Notes under the pieces: generated by a model
What the model was told of the DNA's origin: nothing
What the model saw: the letters and a program-made list of their open reading frames with translations, nothing else
Databases searched by the model: none
Assembly: GCF_003367505.1 (NCBI RefSeq)
Contig: NZ_PXXX01000006.1
Coordinates: 1 to 64,000 of the forward strand
DNA length: 64,000 bases
Source of the DNA: Lysinibacillus capsici
GTDB lineage: Bacteria > Bacillota > Bacilli > Bacillales_A > Planococcaceae
Direction of reading: 5' to 3'
Program-made: the position numbers and the translations under genes
Shown: positions 45,643 to 52,962 of the stretch, piece by piece
How positions within the stretch are numbered: the stretch's first letter is position 1
Layout: the number at the start of each line of letters is the position of its first letter

Positions 45643-46641
45643 ATGAATATTTCTGTACCAGCATTAAAAAAAATAGTAGTTCAAAAATTCACAACTGAAG
45701 GTGTTGAAGCTGAAACAGCAGCGCAAGTAGCAGATGTTTTGATTTATGCCGATTTACGTGGTGTCAGTTCTCACGGTGTTATGCGCGTGGAGCATTATAT
45801 AACACGTTTACAGGCAGGTGGAATAACGAAAAACCCTCATTTTACAGTAGAAAAAAGAGGCACAAATCACCTTCTTTTTAAGGGGGATAATGGCTTTGGG
45901 CATGTCATTTGTAAGGAAGCTATGGATGAAACCATTAAAGTGGCTAAGGAACATGGCTCATGTACAACGATTATTCAAGAGAGTAGCCATTGTGGGGCAC
46001 TCGGCTATTTTCTTGAACAAGCCACGAGTGAAAATTTAATTGCTATTATGTGCTCTCAAACGGACTCCGCAGTTGTTCCTTTTGGCGGAAAAGAGCCTTA
46101 CTTTGGTACGAATCCAATTGCTTACGGTTTTCCAACCAACGATAAACCGATTATTTTGGACATGGCAACAAGCAATGTAGCGCTAGGGAAAATTCTATAT
46201 GCACGTGAAAAAGGGGAGACAATTCCAAATACCTGGGGAGTTGATGCACAAGGAGCACCAACTACAGACCCACACCAAGTAAAATCTTTAACACCGTTTG
46301 CAGGGCCAAAAGGATATGGTATGGCACTTGTAGTAGATGTTCTTTCTGGAATTTTAGCAAGTGCAGCTTTTGGTCCTCACATTTCAAAAATGTATGGTGA
46401 TTACGAACAGAAACGTAATCTAGGACAATATTTATATGTATTAGATCCAAATATTTTTGGAGATGTAGATCAATTCAAAGCAAATATCTCGAAAATGATA
46501 AATGAATTACATGATGCGCCAACAGCACCAAATTTTGATCAGGTACTAGTGCCTGGTGAAATTGAACAGATACGTAGTGTGGAAACAATGGATAAGGGCA
46601 TTGACTTACCTGAACAAGTATATAACTATTTGACTAGTTAA
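45643..46641 (+). CDS. YjmC-like malate/L-lactate/ureidoglycolate dehydrogenase family protein
   Basis: A 332-residue NAD(P)-dependent 2-hydroxyacid or imino-acid dehydrogenase of the LdhB/MDH2 family. The conserved SSHGVMRVEHYI (His active site), ESSHCGALGYFLEQA, FGTNPIAYGFPTN and GPKGYGMALVVDVLSG blocks are present. B. subtilis yjmC in the exu operon is of the same family and its role in uronate metabolism is unclear. GGGGAGG precedes the ATG. It lies between the second Zn-dehydrogenase and the regulator. Confidence 0.85.
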   Translation: MNISVPALKKIVVQKFTTEGVEAETAAQVADVLIYADLRGVSSHGVMRVEHYITRLQAGGITKNPHFTVEKRGTNHLLFKGDNGFGHVICKEAMDETIKVAKEHGSCTTIIQESSHCGALGYFLEQATSENLIAIMCSQTDSAVVPFGGKEPYFGTNPIAYGFPTNDKPIILDMATSNVALGKILYAREKGETIPNTWGVDAQGAPTTDPHQVKSLTPFAGPKGYGMALVVDVLSGILASAAFGPHISKMYGDYEQKRNLGQYLYVLDPNIFGDVDQFKANISKMINELHDAPTAPNFDQVLVPGEIEQIRSVETMDKGIDLPEQVYNYLTS

Positions 46642-46715
46642 TTTAACCAGTAAAGTATGCTATGCTACATAATACCAAGGAGAGTTTTCATATTATAGGT
46701 AGGAGATTGATTTTA

Positions 46716-47714
46716 GTGAAAAAAACAACAATTGCCGATGTTGCACAATATGCAAATGTTTCGAATAGTACAGTATCGCAATATTTGAATAAGCGATATG
46801 AATATATGAGTACAGAGACTCGTAAGAAAATTGAAGAGGCTATTGAAGCATTGCAATATCGTCCAAATTTAATGGCTCGTAGCTTAAAACAGAAATCTAC
46901 CTTTACAATTGGTATTATTGTGGCGAATATTATCCATGACTTTTCAACAAAAATAATAAATGCATTGGAAGCAGAGTTCGATAAAGAAGGCTTTCATATG
47001 ATTGTGTGTAACTCAGCGGATAACCCTAAAAAAGAGAAAAAACATATCGAAACTTTACTAGAAAAACAGGTGGATGGCTTAATCGTTTTTCCAACAGGAG
47101 AAAACAAAAATCTCTACATAAGGCTTCATCAACAAGCAATGCCAATCGTTTTTATTGACCGTTTTATTGAGGGAGTAGATATTCCTGCTGTATTGCTTGA
47201 TAATTTTTCTGCCATGGATACGGCAGTGGAGACATTTCGAAAGCAACCAATAGCCATTATCACTACTTCTTTAGCCTTACCGATTACTCCTCGTGTCGAA
47301 CGTTTAGAAGGATTTCGTCAAGCGCTCAGAAATAGGAATCTGTTGATCGATGAGCGCTATATAAAAAATGGTGAGCCAGCTCAGATGACAGAGATTTTTA
47401 ATCAATTATTTACGTTGGAGCAACCACCAAGAGGAATCATTGCGGCAAATGATCGTATTTTCCAAGAATTAATGCTTTATATTAAAAAAAGAAACTTACA
47501 TGTGCCTAATGATGTACAAGTAATTGCTGTGGATGATGTACCATATGCCAATTTTTTAACACCTTCCATTACAACATTGCAACAGCCCATTTTACCAATG
47601 GCACAGAAAGCGGCATCATTGCTCTTAGCAAAAATTAAAAAAGAACATCTAGCTGATGACCACAAACTATATCGCTTCAAACCGATATTAATCGATCGAG
47701 ATTCAACTAACTAA
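46716..47714 (+). CDS. LacI family regulator of the hexuronate operon (KdgR/ExuR-like)
   Basis: A 332-residue LacI-type repressor. The DNA-binding head is TTIADVAQYANVSNSTVSQYLNK with hinge helix PNLMARSLKQK, followed by the periplasmic-binding-like effector domain. GTG 46716 is chosen because the head starts there and AGGAG lies ten bases upstream; the open frame extends 18 codons further without support. It ends the eleven-gene operon and is the likely ligand of the two palindromic operators at 35970-35996. The inducer is probably 2-keto-3-deoxygluconate or an operon intermediate (inferred). Confidence 0.88.
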   Translation: MKKTTIADVAQYANVSNSTVSQYLNKRYEYMSTETRKKIEEAIEALQYRPNLMARSLKQKSTFTIGIIVANIIHDFSTKIINALEAEFDKEGFHMIVCNSADNPKKEKKHIETLLEKQVDGLIVFPTGENKNLYIRLHQQAMPIVFIDRFIEGVDIPAVLLDNFSAMDTAVETFRKQPIAIITTSLALPITPRVERLEGFRQALRNRNLLIDERYIKNGEPAQMTEIFNQLFTLEQPPRGIIAANDRIFQELMLYIKKRNLHVPNDVQVIAVDDVPYANFLTPSITTLQQPILPMAQKAASLLLAKIKKEHLADDHKLYRFKPILIDRDSTN

Positions 47715-47718
47715 AAAG

Positions 47719-47759
47719 GCAACCCAAAGCTATGAACTTAGCTAAGGGTTGCTATTTTT
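47719..47759 (+). terminator. terminator of the hexuronate operon
   Basis: GCAACCC pairs with GGGTTGC, with an inner AGCTA/TAGCT pairing, followed by TATTTTT. Confidence 0.8.
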
Positions 47760-47856
47760 AGTTGCACAGCTATTCATCGATAGATATGATTATCTAAAGG
47801 AATACTTTTATGTCAAAAAAGACCAATCATTCATTTTGGTGATAGAAAGGGGACTT

Positions 47857-49068
47857 ATGAGCATTGCTAGGAAGTATTGGCTCATTCTATTTGGCTTTGG
47901 TTTCTCGTATTTAGGAAATTGGGTGAATCTAGTTGCGCTCAATTTATTAGTTTGGCATTTAACAGAATCGCCTACTGCTATGGCGAGTATATTTATTGTA
48001 GGACCGATTGCTCGAATTTTAACAAGCTTTTTTGCAGGCTCCATCATTGATCGATCGAATAAACAAAAATTAATGATCTATAGTGATATTATTCGTGGCA
48101 TATTGATTTTATTGTTACCTTTTACGTCCTCTATTTGGCTCATCTATTGTGTTTTATTTTTATCTAATATAGCAAGTAGCTTTTTTGGGCCAAGTAGTAC
48201 CTATTATATTTCGAAATATATACCAGATGAAGATAAACAATCCTTTAATGCAATATTAGGAATGTTTAGCTCAGGCTCATTTTTAATTGGGCCAGCATTG
48301 GCTGGGTTTATCATTGCCATTTCCAATATTTCTATAGCGTTTTGGTTTAATGCTTTGACGTTCTTTATCTGTGCACTCTCCATTTTTAAGCTTCCCGCAG
48401 TAGAAGATCATCAGGACATGCACCCAAAACCCATTACTTGGAGGATGCTAAAAGAGGATTATGGTATTGTCTACGCCTATATAAAAAAAGAGCAAGTCTT
48501 TGCCAAAGTATTTCTTTATTTTCAAGGTGCATTGATGATTGCCTTTGCATTAGATTCACAGGAAGCTACATTTATTAAACAAAACCTTCAAGCTTCAGAT
48601 AGTCTATATGGTGTCATCGTTAGTATCGCTGGAATTGGAGCTATTATTGGTGGAGCAATGGCTGCTCGCTATGCTAAAAGATTTTCAACAAGACAATATA
48701 TTGTCTATGGTCTGCTTTTGACCACACTTTGCTATACATTGTTTTACTCTTCACCGAATGTGGCAATGGCGATTATTAGCTTTATAGCATTAGGAGTATG
48801 TATGTCATTTTGTAATGCGGGCTACAGCACCTTTTATCAAATAAGTGTACCGACATCAATTATGGGCCGTTTTGGTAGTGTTTCAACGATGGTCATTAAT
48901 GTGCTACAGATTGTCTTTACGTTAGCCTTAGGGTTGCTATCGGAATGGCTCTCCCTACAAATGGTCTGCATTGTCTTTGGAATTGTAGCTATTTTCCTCT
49001 CCCTAGTTTTATATGTATTTATGCATTCAAAATCTGCCTATGAAGGTTTGAAGGAAGAGATTGTCTAA
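47857..49068 (+). CDS. MFS transporter (EntS/MdtH-like exporter)
   Basis: A 403-residue major facilitator protein with about twelve membrane helices. FSYLGNWVNLVALNLLVWHL, the loop 2-3 motif AGSIIDRSNKQKLMI and the second-half GAIIGGAMAARYAKRF are consistent with the DHA3 drug or siderophore exporter group. The substrate is not known. ATG 47857 follows GAAAGGGGACTT; the open frame before it overlaps the operon terminator and is not expected to be translated. It stands alone. Confidence 0.82.
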   Translation: MSIARKYWLILFGFGFSYLGNWVNLVALNLLVWHLTESPTAMASIFIVGPIARILTSFFAGSIIDRSNKQKLMIYSDIIRGILILLLPFTSSIWLIYCVLFLSNIASSFFGPSSTYYISKYIPDEDKQSFNAILGMFSSGSFLIGPALAGFIIAISNISIAFWFNALTFFICALSIFKLPAVEDHQDMHPKPITWRMLKEDYGIVYAYIKKEQVFAKVFLYFQGALMIAFALDSQEATFIKQNLQASDSLYGVIVSIAGIGAIIGGAMAARYAKRFSTRQYIVYGLLLTTLCYTLFYSSPNVAMAIISFIALGVCMSFCNAGYSTFYQISVPTSIMGRFGSVSTMVINVLQIVFTLALGLLSEWLSLQMVCIVFGIVAIFLSLVLYVFMHSKSAYEGLKEEIV

Positions 49069-49221
49069 AAATCCTGTCAGGTGGAAACTTAATTGCTTTT
49101 AATGAAGGTAGAATTATTGGATAGATAGCGTTTAAAGGATGTTATTTTAGTAAAAGTTAGCACTCATATAATGATAAAATCATTCCAAAATAACCTTATG
49201 TCATAATTTGAGGAGGTTAAC

Positions 49222-49458
49222 ATGGCTAATTCAAGACATCGAAAACCAGATGATCGCTCCAATAATGTTGAACGCATTCGTGATATTGTTAAAAATACTG
49301 AGGAGAAAGTGCAGGAAGCAGAAATTAGTATGGAATTTGCAGATCCTCTAGAAAGTAACAGGCTAAAGGAAAAAAATAAGCGACGTAAACAGTCAATTGA
49401 AGCTTTAAAAGATGAAATGAAAGATGAAATGACAGCACGAAAAAAAGGTGAAGTTTAA
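49222..49458 (+). CDS. tlp: small acid-soluble spore protein Tlp
   Basis: A 78-residue, highly charged, Cys-free protein matching the Tlp family of minor spore core proteins. The sequence runs PDDRSNNVERIRDIVKNT, then EEAxxSMEF-like EAEISMEFADP, then LKEKNKRRKQSIEALKDEM. In relatives it is made in the forespore under SigG. GAGGAGG lies just before the ATG. I could not define a convincing SigG promoter. It is monocistronic and confirms that the organism sporulates. Confidence 0.9.
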   Translation: MANSRHRKPDDRSNNVERIRDIVKNTEEKVQEAEISMEFADPLESNRLKEKNKRRKQSIEALKDEMKDEMTARKKGEV

Positions 49459-49528
49459 AATTAGTTTCTAGAAGAATCAAATGTGATTCATGATATTGCC
49501 TTCGCTCACCATTTCCCAATAGCCAAAA

Positions 49529-49578
49529 ACAGATGGATTAGATGTTCCATAACGGACCTCTATTGCCATCTGTTTTTT
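49529..49578 (+). terminator. tlp terminator
   Basis: ACAGATGG pairs with CCATCTGT around a 29-base loop, followed by TTTTTT. The long loop makes it weaker than the others. Confidence 0.6.
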
Positions 49579-49709
49579 TGTACATTAACTGGATCTTTTT
49601 ACATAAACACTAAATTAAAAAAGTACGTATATGAATTTCTTAAAAAAATGAACCTTTTCAAGTAGTCATTTGTTTATAACGTAGAACCATCAGAAAGGAG
49701 TGCCTTGGA

Positions 49710-50243
49710 TTGACAGAACGTGAATTATTCGATTCATACAACAAAGATGTTTACCGTACCTGTTATTATATGCTACGGAATGCCCAAGATGCGGAAGATC
49801 TCTGCCATGATGTATTTGTCACCGTCTTTCGTCAGGATTGGAGAAGTGTAGAGCATACACGTGCTTGGATTTTACGGATTGCGATGAATCAATGTTTAAA
49901 TTTGCTTAAAAGAAAGCAGGCTCAGTTAAAAAAAGTGAGTCAGGTACAGTTGCTACAGGAGCAAACTACGGCATCAGTTAAATCTGTAGACACCATTGTA
50001 CTGGAGAAGGCAGCTGAGGAGGAGTGGGAGGCACTACTCAGACAGTTACCAGAAAAGTTAATGGCTGTTGTCACCCTCCGCTACATTGGTGAGCTATCAT
50101 TAGTGGAAATTGCGGAAACCCTAAAGATTCCAGTGGGAACAGTGAAATCGAGACTCCATAAGGCATTGAAAATCATGCGCAAAAAACTAGAAAAAAATCA
50201 AAATTTATTTTTGAAGGGAGAGAATCAATTTGGAACGCATTGA
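49710..50243 (+). CDS. ECF sigma factor paired with a DUF4179 protein
   Basis: A 177-residue ECF-type sigma factor. Region 2 is in NAQDAEDLCHDVFVTVF and HTRAWILRIAMNQCLNLLKR, region 4 in KLMAVVTLRYIGELSLVE and the HTH VGTVKSRLHKALKIMRKK. TTG 49710 follows AAAGGAGTG. Its last 14 bases overlap the downstream DUF4179 gene, the usual arrangement of a sigma factor with its membrane anti-sigma partner. The signal it answers to is not known. Confidence 0.87.
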   Translation: MTERELFDSYNKDVYRTCYYMLRNAQDAEDLCHDVFVTVFRQDWRSVEHTRAWILRIAMNQCLNLLKRKQAQLKKVSQVQLLQEQTTASVKSVDTIVLEKAAEEEWEALLRQLPEKLMAVVTLRYIGELSLVEIAETLKIPVGTVKSRLHKALKIMRKKLEKNQNLFLKGENQFGTH

Positions 50244-51864
50244 AAAGAAATTGAAAAAAGAGATGAACGCAGACCATAACATGAAGTATCCTGACTTTGA
50301 ACAAATGTGGAATGGTATCCAGCAGGATGAATTAAAAATGGTAAATGAACCGATCGAACTTCTACCTCGAAAAAGGAAGAGATTTGTTTTGGTCGCAGGA
50401 TTAGCTGTTGCTCTAATGGCTACACCTGTCTATGCAGCACTGAACTATGATTGGTCAACTATTCTATCTTATAGAGCTGGTATTCAGTCGGCATTAGACC
50501 AGGGCTTAGGGCAGACGATTGAGAAATCCGTTACGAAGGATGGGTTTACGTTGACCGTACATACGGCGTTTATCGATGATAACAGAACCTTTCTTTTGTA
50601 TAGTTTGAAACCTGATGCCTCTTGGGATGGAGAGGATATAGGTTTTGAACATACCGGGCTTAAAGATTCAAAGGATAACTTTATTGAAGGGAATTATACA
50701 CATTCTTGGAATGAGGAGCTTGGTACCTTTCAGGGTTATTTTGAAACGGATTGGGTTGCTGAAGGACAGATGACAGACGTGGAGCTTATGATGGAGAATA
50801 TTCAATTCATCAGCGATAAAAAATATTCTATCGACTATAATCCAAATGACTTAACTACGCAAGTGTTCCCTATTCAAAAGGACGGAGTTGACACAGTGTC
50901 TATTCAATCTTTTGCACAAGATGAGGGTAAAATATTGCTTAAAACGGCAGTTACACTTACAGATTTAAAAGTCCGAAATACAGGGATATTCATTGAGGCG
51001 ATTAATAATACGAATCATTCAATTGAAACAGGGAAAAAATCTTTCATGGGAAGACAGGGAGCAAAAGGAGAATATTTTAGTCAGCAACTATTCGAGTCTG
51101 AAGCTTTACAAGAAGAGGGAACTAAATTCCAAATTTCTTATAACCGTATACTAGAAACAAAAGAAATTACTTGGAATATGCAACTAAATCTCTCTAAAAC
51201 ACAACTGGAAAATACGTCATTTAAGCAAGTATTAGATATTCCAATTGATAATGTGCCTGGTGGCACTAAAATTCATGAAATGACGGTTACACCGACCCAA
51301 GTTCGATTAGTTCTTACTCAAGAAAAATACGAAACTTTCCCTTATATGGATTATCAACTGGATGTAGGTGGAACCTTATTGACTGGATATATTTCGGGTA
51401 AAGTTGGAAATCCTAATAAAACAGAGCTGCGCTTTGAAATAGCTGGACTAAATGCAGCTTCTTTGGAAAATCAACCTTTAACTTTCGTTGCTAAGAACCG
51501 TGTTGAAGGTTTATACGGAGACGATAATTCAATCCAATTAACGAACATATCAGCAAAGCCTCAAAGTGTAACATCTAATATAGCAGGGTACCCAATTTCA
51601 TGGACGTATTATATGAAGGACAATAACCTTTATGTGGAATCATTAAGCCCTGATCCAGGGTTTGCTGGAGTCAATCAAACCTATTATTTAGAGGATAAAG
51701 AAAAAATCTATGGGACGCCTGAATTTATGGGCATTCTTGAAAATAATAAAAGAATGGATGTTTATGAGAATTTTGACAAGGAGGAGCTAGAAATTCTCAT
51801 TTATAAATATTTAACTAACAAGCCAAATGATGAGCTACGTATACCCCTTACATTTGGAAAATAA
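50230..51864 (+). CDS. DUF4179 protein, probable anti-sigma factor
   Basis: A 544-residue protein. A cytosolic N-terminal part of about 50 residues is followed by one membrane helix (FVLVAGLAVALMATPVYAA, about 57-75) and a large extracellular beta-rich DUF4179 domain (YDWSTILSYRAGIQSALDQG, then KDGFTLTVHTAFIDDNRTFLL). Proteins of this layout are encoded directly after ECF sigma factors in many bacilli and are thought to sequester them. TTG 50230 follows AAGGGAGAG and lies inside the sigma gene. A perfect terminator follows. Confidence 0.83.
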   Translation: MERIEKKLKKEMNADHNMKYPDFEQMWNGIQQDELKMVNEPIELLPRKRKRFVLVAGLAVALMATPVYAALNYDWSTILSYRAGIQSALDQGLGQTIEKSVTKDGFTLTVHTAFIDDNRTFLLYSLKPDASWDGEDIGFEHTGLKDSKDNFIEGNYTHSWNEELGTFQGYFETDWVAEGQMTDVELMMENIQFISDKKYSIDYNPNDLTTQVFPIQKDGVDTVSIQSFAQDEGKILLKTAVTLTDLKVRNTGIFIEAINNTNHSIETGKKSFMGRQGAKGEYFSQQLFESEALQEEGTKFQISYNRILETKEITWNMQLNLSKTQLENTSFKQVLDIPIDNVPGGTKIHEMTVTPTQVRLVLTQEKYETFPYMDYQLDVGGTLLTGYISGKVGNPNKTELRFEIAGLNAASLENQPLTFVAKNRVEGLYGDDNSIQLTNISAKPQSVTSNIAGYPISWTYYMKDNNLYVESLSPDPGFAGVNQTYYLEDKEKIYGTPEFMGILENNKRMDVYENFDKEELEILIYKYLTNKPNDELRIPLTFGK

Positions 51865-51876
51865 CTAAATTAGTAA

Positions 51877-51921
51877 CCCCATCTATTTGACTCTCACTAT
51901 TCAAATAGATGGGGATTTTTG
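51877..51921 (+). terminator. terminator of the ECF sigma/DUF4179 operon
   Basis: A perfect 14-bp stem, CCCCATCTATTTGA against TCAAATAGATGGGG, with a 10-base loop and ATTTTTG tail. Confidence 0.9.
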
Positions 51922-52011
51922 TTCTAAAGATTAAAAAGCTTTACATAAAAAGAAATGTATCATATAGTTTAGTTAACTTAAATAAATTAATTATTGTACA
52001 GGAGAAGATAC

Positions 52012-52293
52012 ATGACCTCTAACGAAAAAACACAAAAATCTTTTGCTTATAAGCTTGGACTAGGCATTATTATCTTTTCACTTTCTTTATGGTTAATCCC
52101 AATTATTACACCTTTCACACCGATACCTACAAAAGTAAAGGCAGGGATTATACCAGGAAGTATTATTATGGCTGAAATCTTATTTTGGCTTGGTGCTTTA
52201 CTTGTTGGAAAAGAAGTAGCCAACAAATTTAAAAGCTATCTAAATCCTAAAAAATGGCGAGAAAAAGGTGACACTCAAAAAAATGAAGAATAA
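52012..52293 (+). CDS. small two-helix membrane protein (transporter-suffix type)
   Basis: A 93-residue protein with two membrane helices (LGLGIIIFSLSLWLIPIITP and IIPGSIIMAEILFWLGALLV) and a basic C-terminal tail ending KSYLNPKKWREK. It resembles small proteins annotated as transporter suffix domain, which match the C-terminal piece of larger transporters; the role is unknown. ATG 52012 follows CAGGAGAAG. Its end overlaps the MarR-type gene by 11 bases, so the two are probably expressed together. Confidence 0.65.
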   Translation: MTSNEKTQKSFAYKLGLGIIIFSLSLWLIPIITPFTPIPTKVKAGIIPGSIIMAEILFWLGALLVGKEVANKFKSYLNPKKWREKGDTQKNEE

Positions 52294-52714
52294 CCAGGTA
52301 GCAGAGCAAATAAATCAAACCATTGAAGATATTTGGATCATGCTTGAGAAAATGGAAAGGGCTTATACTAATTTCTCCTTAAATAATCAGCAATATGTTC
52401 TTTTAACATTAGTGATGCGTCATCCATCCTGCTCGCCTTCAGAACTAGCAGATAAAATGGCTATTACAAAAAGTGCAGTGAGTCAGCAATTAACCAAGCT
52501 TGAACAGGATGGCTATATAATGAAAAGGCAGCATGAGGAGGATAAGCGTGCCTTTTCTGTCGAATTAGGTGAGAAGGGTCTATTATATAAACAGGAGGTC
52601 GAAGCCTTTAATCAACAGATTACAGAAAAGTACCATGCTCACTTAACAACTGAAGAGTTAGCTGAAATGTTAGCTACTCTAGAAAAAATGAAAAAAATAC
52701 TGTGTGAATTTTAG
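52283..52714 (+). CDS. MarR family transcriptional regulator
   Basis: A 143-residue winged-helix regulator. The DNA-binding part is HPSCSPSELADKMAITKSAVSQQLTKLEQDGYI followed by the wing KRQHEEDKRAFSVEL. ATG 52283 is preferred, after AAGGTGA. It overlaps the small membrane protein gene before it, which is its most likely target together with itself. The sigma-A promoter of the next gene begins only eight bases after its stop codon. Confidence 0.87.
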   Translation: MKNNQVAEQINQTIEDIWIMLEKMERAYTNFSLNNQQYVLLTLVMRHPSCSPSELADKMAITKSAVSQQLTKLEQDGYIMKRQHEEDKRAFSVELGEKGLLYKQEVEAFNQQITEKYHAHLTTEELAEMLATLEKMKKILCEF

Positions 52715-52721
52715 AAAAAAT

Positions 52722-52750
52722 TTGACATTCTATTGGGTGTGTCTTATAGT
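52722..52750 (+). promoter_or_regulatory. strong sigma-A promoter of the his leader-hisS unit
   Basis: A perfect TTGACA and TATAGT separated by exactly 17 bases. The expected start point is about 52757, leaving a leader of about 205 nt before the synthetase gene. Confidence 0.88.
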
Positions 52751-52778
52751 AACCCTTAATAAAAAAGGGGGAATAAAC

Positions 52779-52832
52779 ATGGTCATTACTCTTGTCCAAT
52801 CATTCACAACAAAACATCATCATAATCACTAG
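52779..52832 (+). CDS. histidine-rich leader peptide (attenuation)
   Basis: A 17-codon open frame, MVITLVQSFTTKHHHNH, begins at ATG 52779 eight bases after a strong AAAAGGGGG ribosome binding site and directly downstream of a perfect promoter. Four of the last five codons are His (CAT CAT CAT AAT CAC) before the TAG stop. The frame is followed 57 bases later by an intrinsic terminator and then by a histidyl-tRNA synthetase gene. The arrangement matches the classical his-leader attenuators of enterobacteria, in which ribosome stalling on His codons prevents termination. No T-box sequence is seen in the leader. Seen: codons, site, promoter, terminator. Inferred: the control mechanism. Confidence 0.82.
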   Translation: MVITLVQSFTTKHHHNH

Positions 52833-52889
52833 TCTTGCTATCTTTATTAACTTATTAATATTGAATAGGAAGACTATTTCTCATGTAAT

Positions 52890-52937
52890 CGTATAAATAA
52901 AGCTGATTTGAAGCTTTATCGCTATACGGTTTTTTTA
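52890..52937 (+). terminator. attenuator terminator before hisS
   Basis: A two-part stem (CGTATA/TATACG outside, ATAAAGCT/AGCTTTAT inside, small internal bulge, 7-base loop) is followed by GGTTTTTTT. It lies between the leader peptide and the synthetase, so it must be read through for hisS expression. An upstream CTTTATT at 52842-52848 can pair with AATAAAG at 52896-52902 in the left arm, a possible anti-terminator. Confidence 0.78.
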
Positions 52938-52962
52938 TTGCTCAAAAAATGAGGAGGAGATT

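Noticed and set aside
49483..49665. 60-codon open frame after tlp
   Set aside because: It spans the tlp terminator and has no ribosome binding site.
49649..49683. ECF-type autoregulatory promoter (TGAACC and CGTA) before the sigma gene at 49710
   Set aside because: The two boxes are separated by 25 bases, much more than the 16-17 expected for ECF promoters.
52722..52962. T-box riboswitch before hisS
   Set aside because: No AGGGTGG-type T-box sequence or specifier stem is visible in the 200-base leader; the His-codon leader peptide explains the terminator better.
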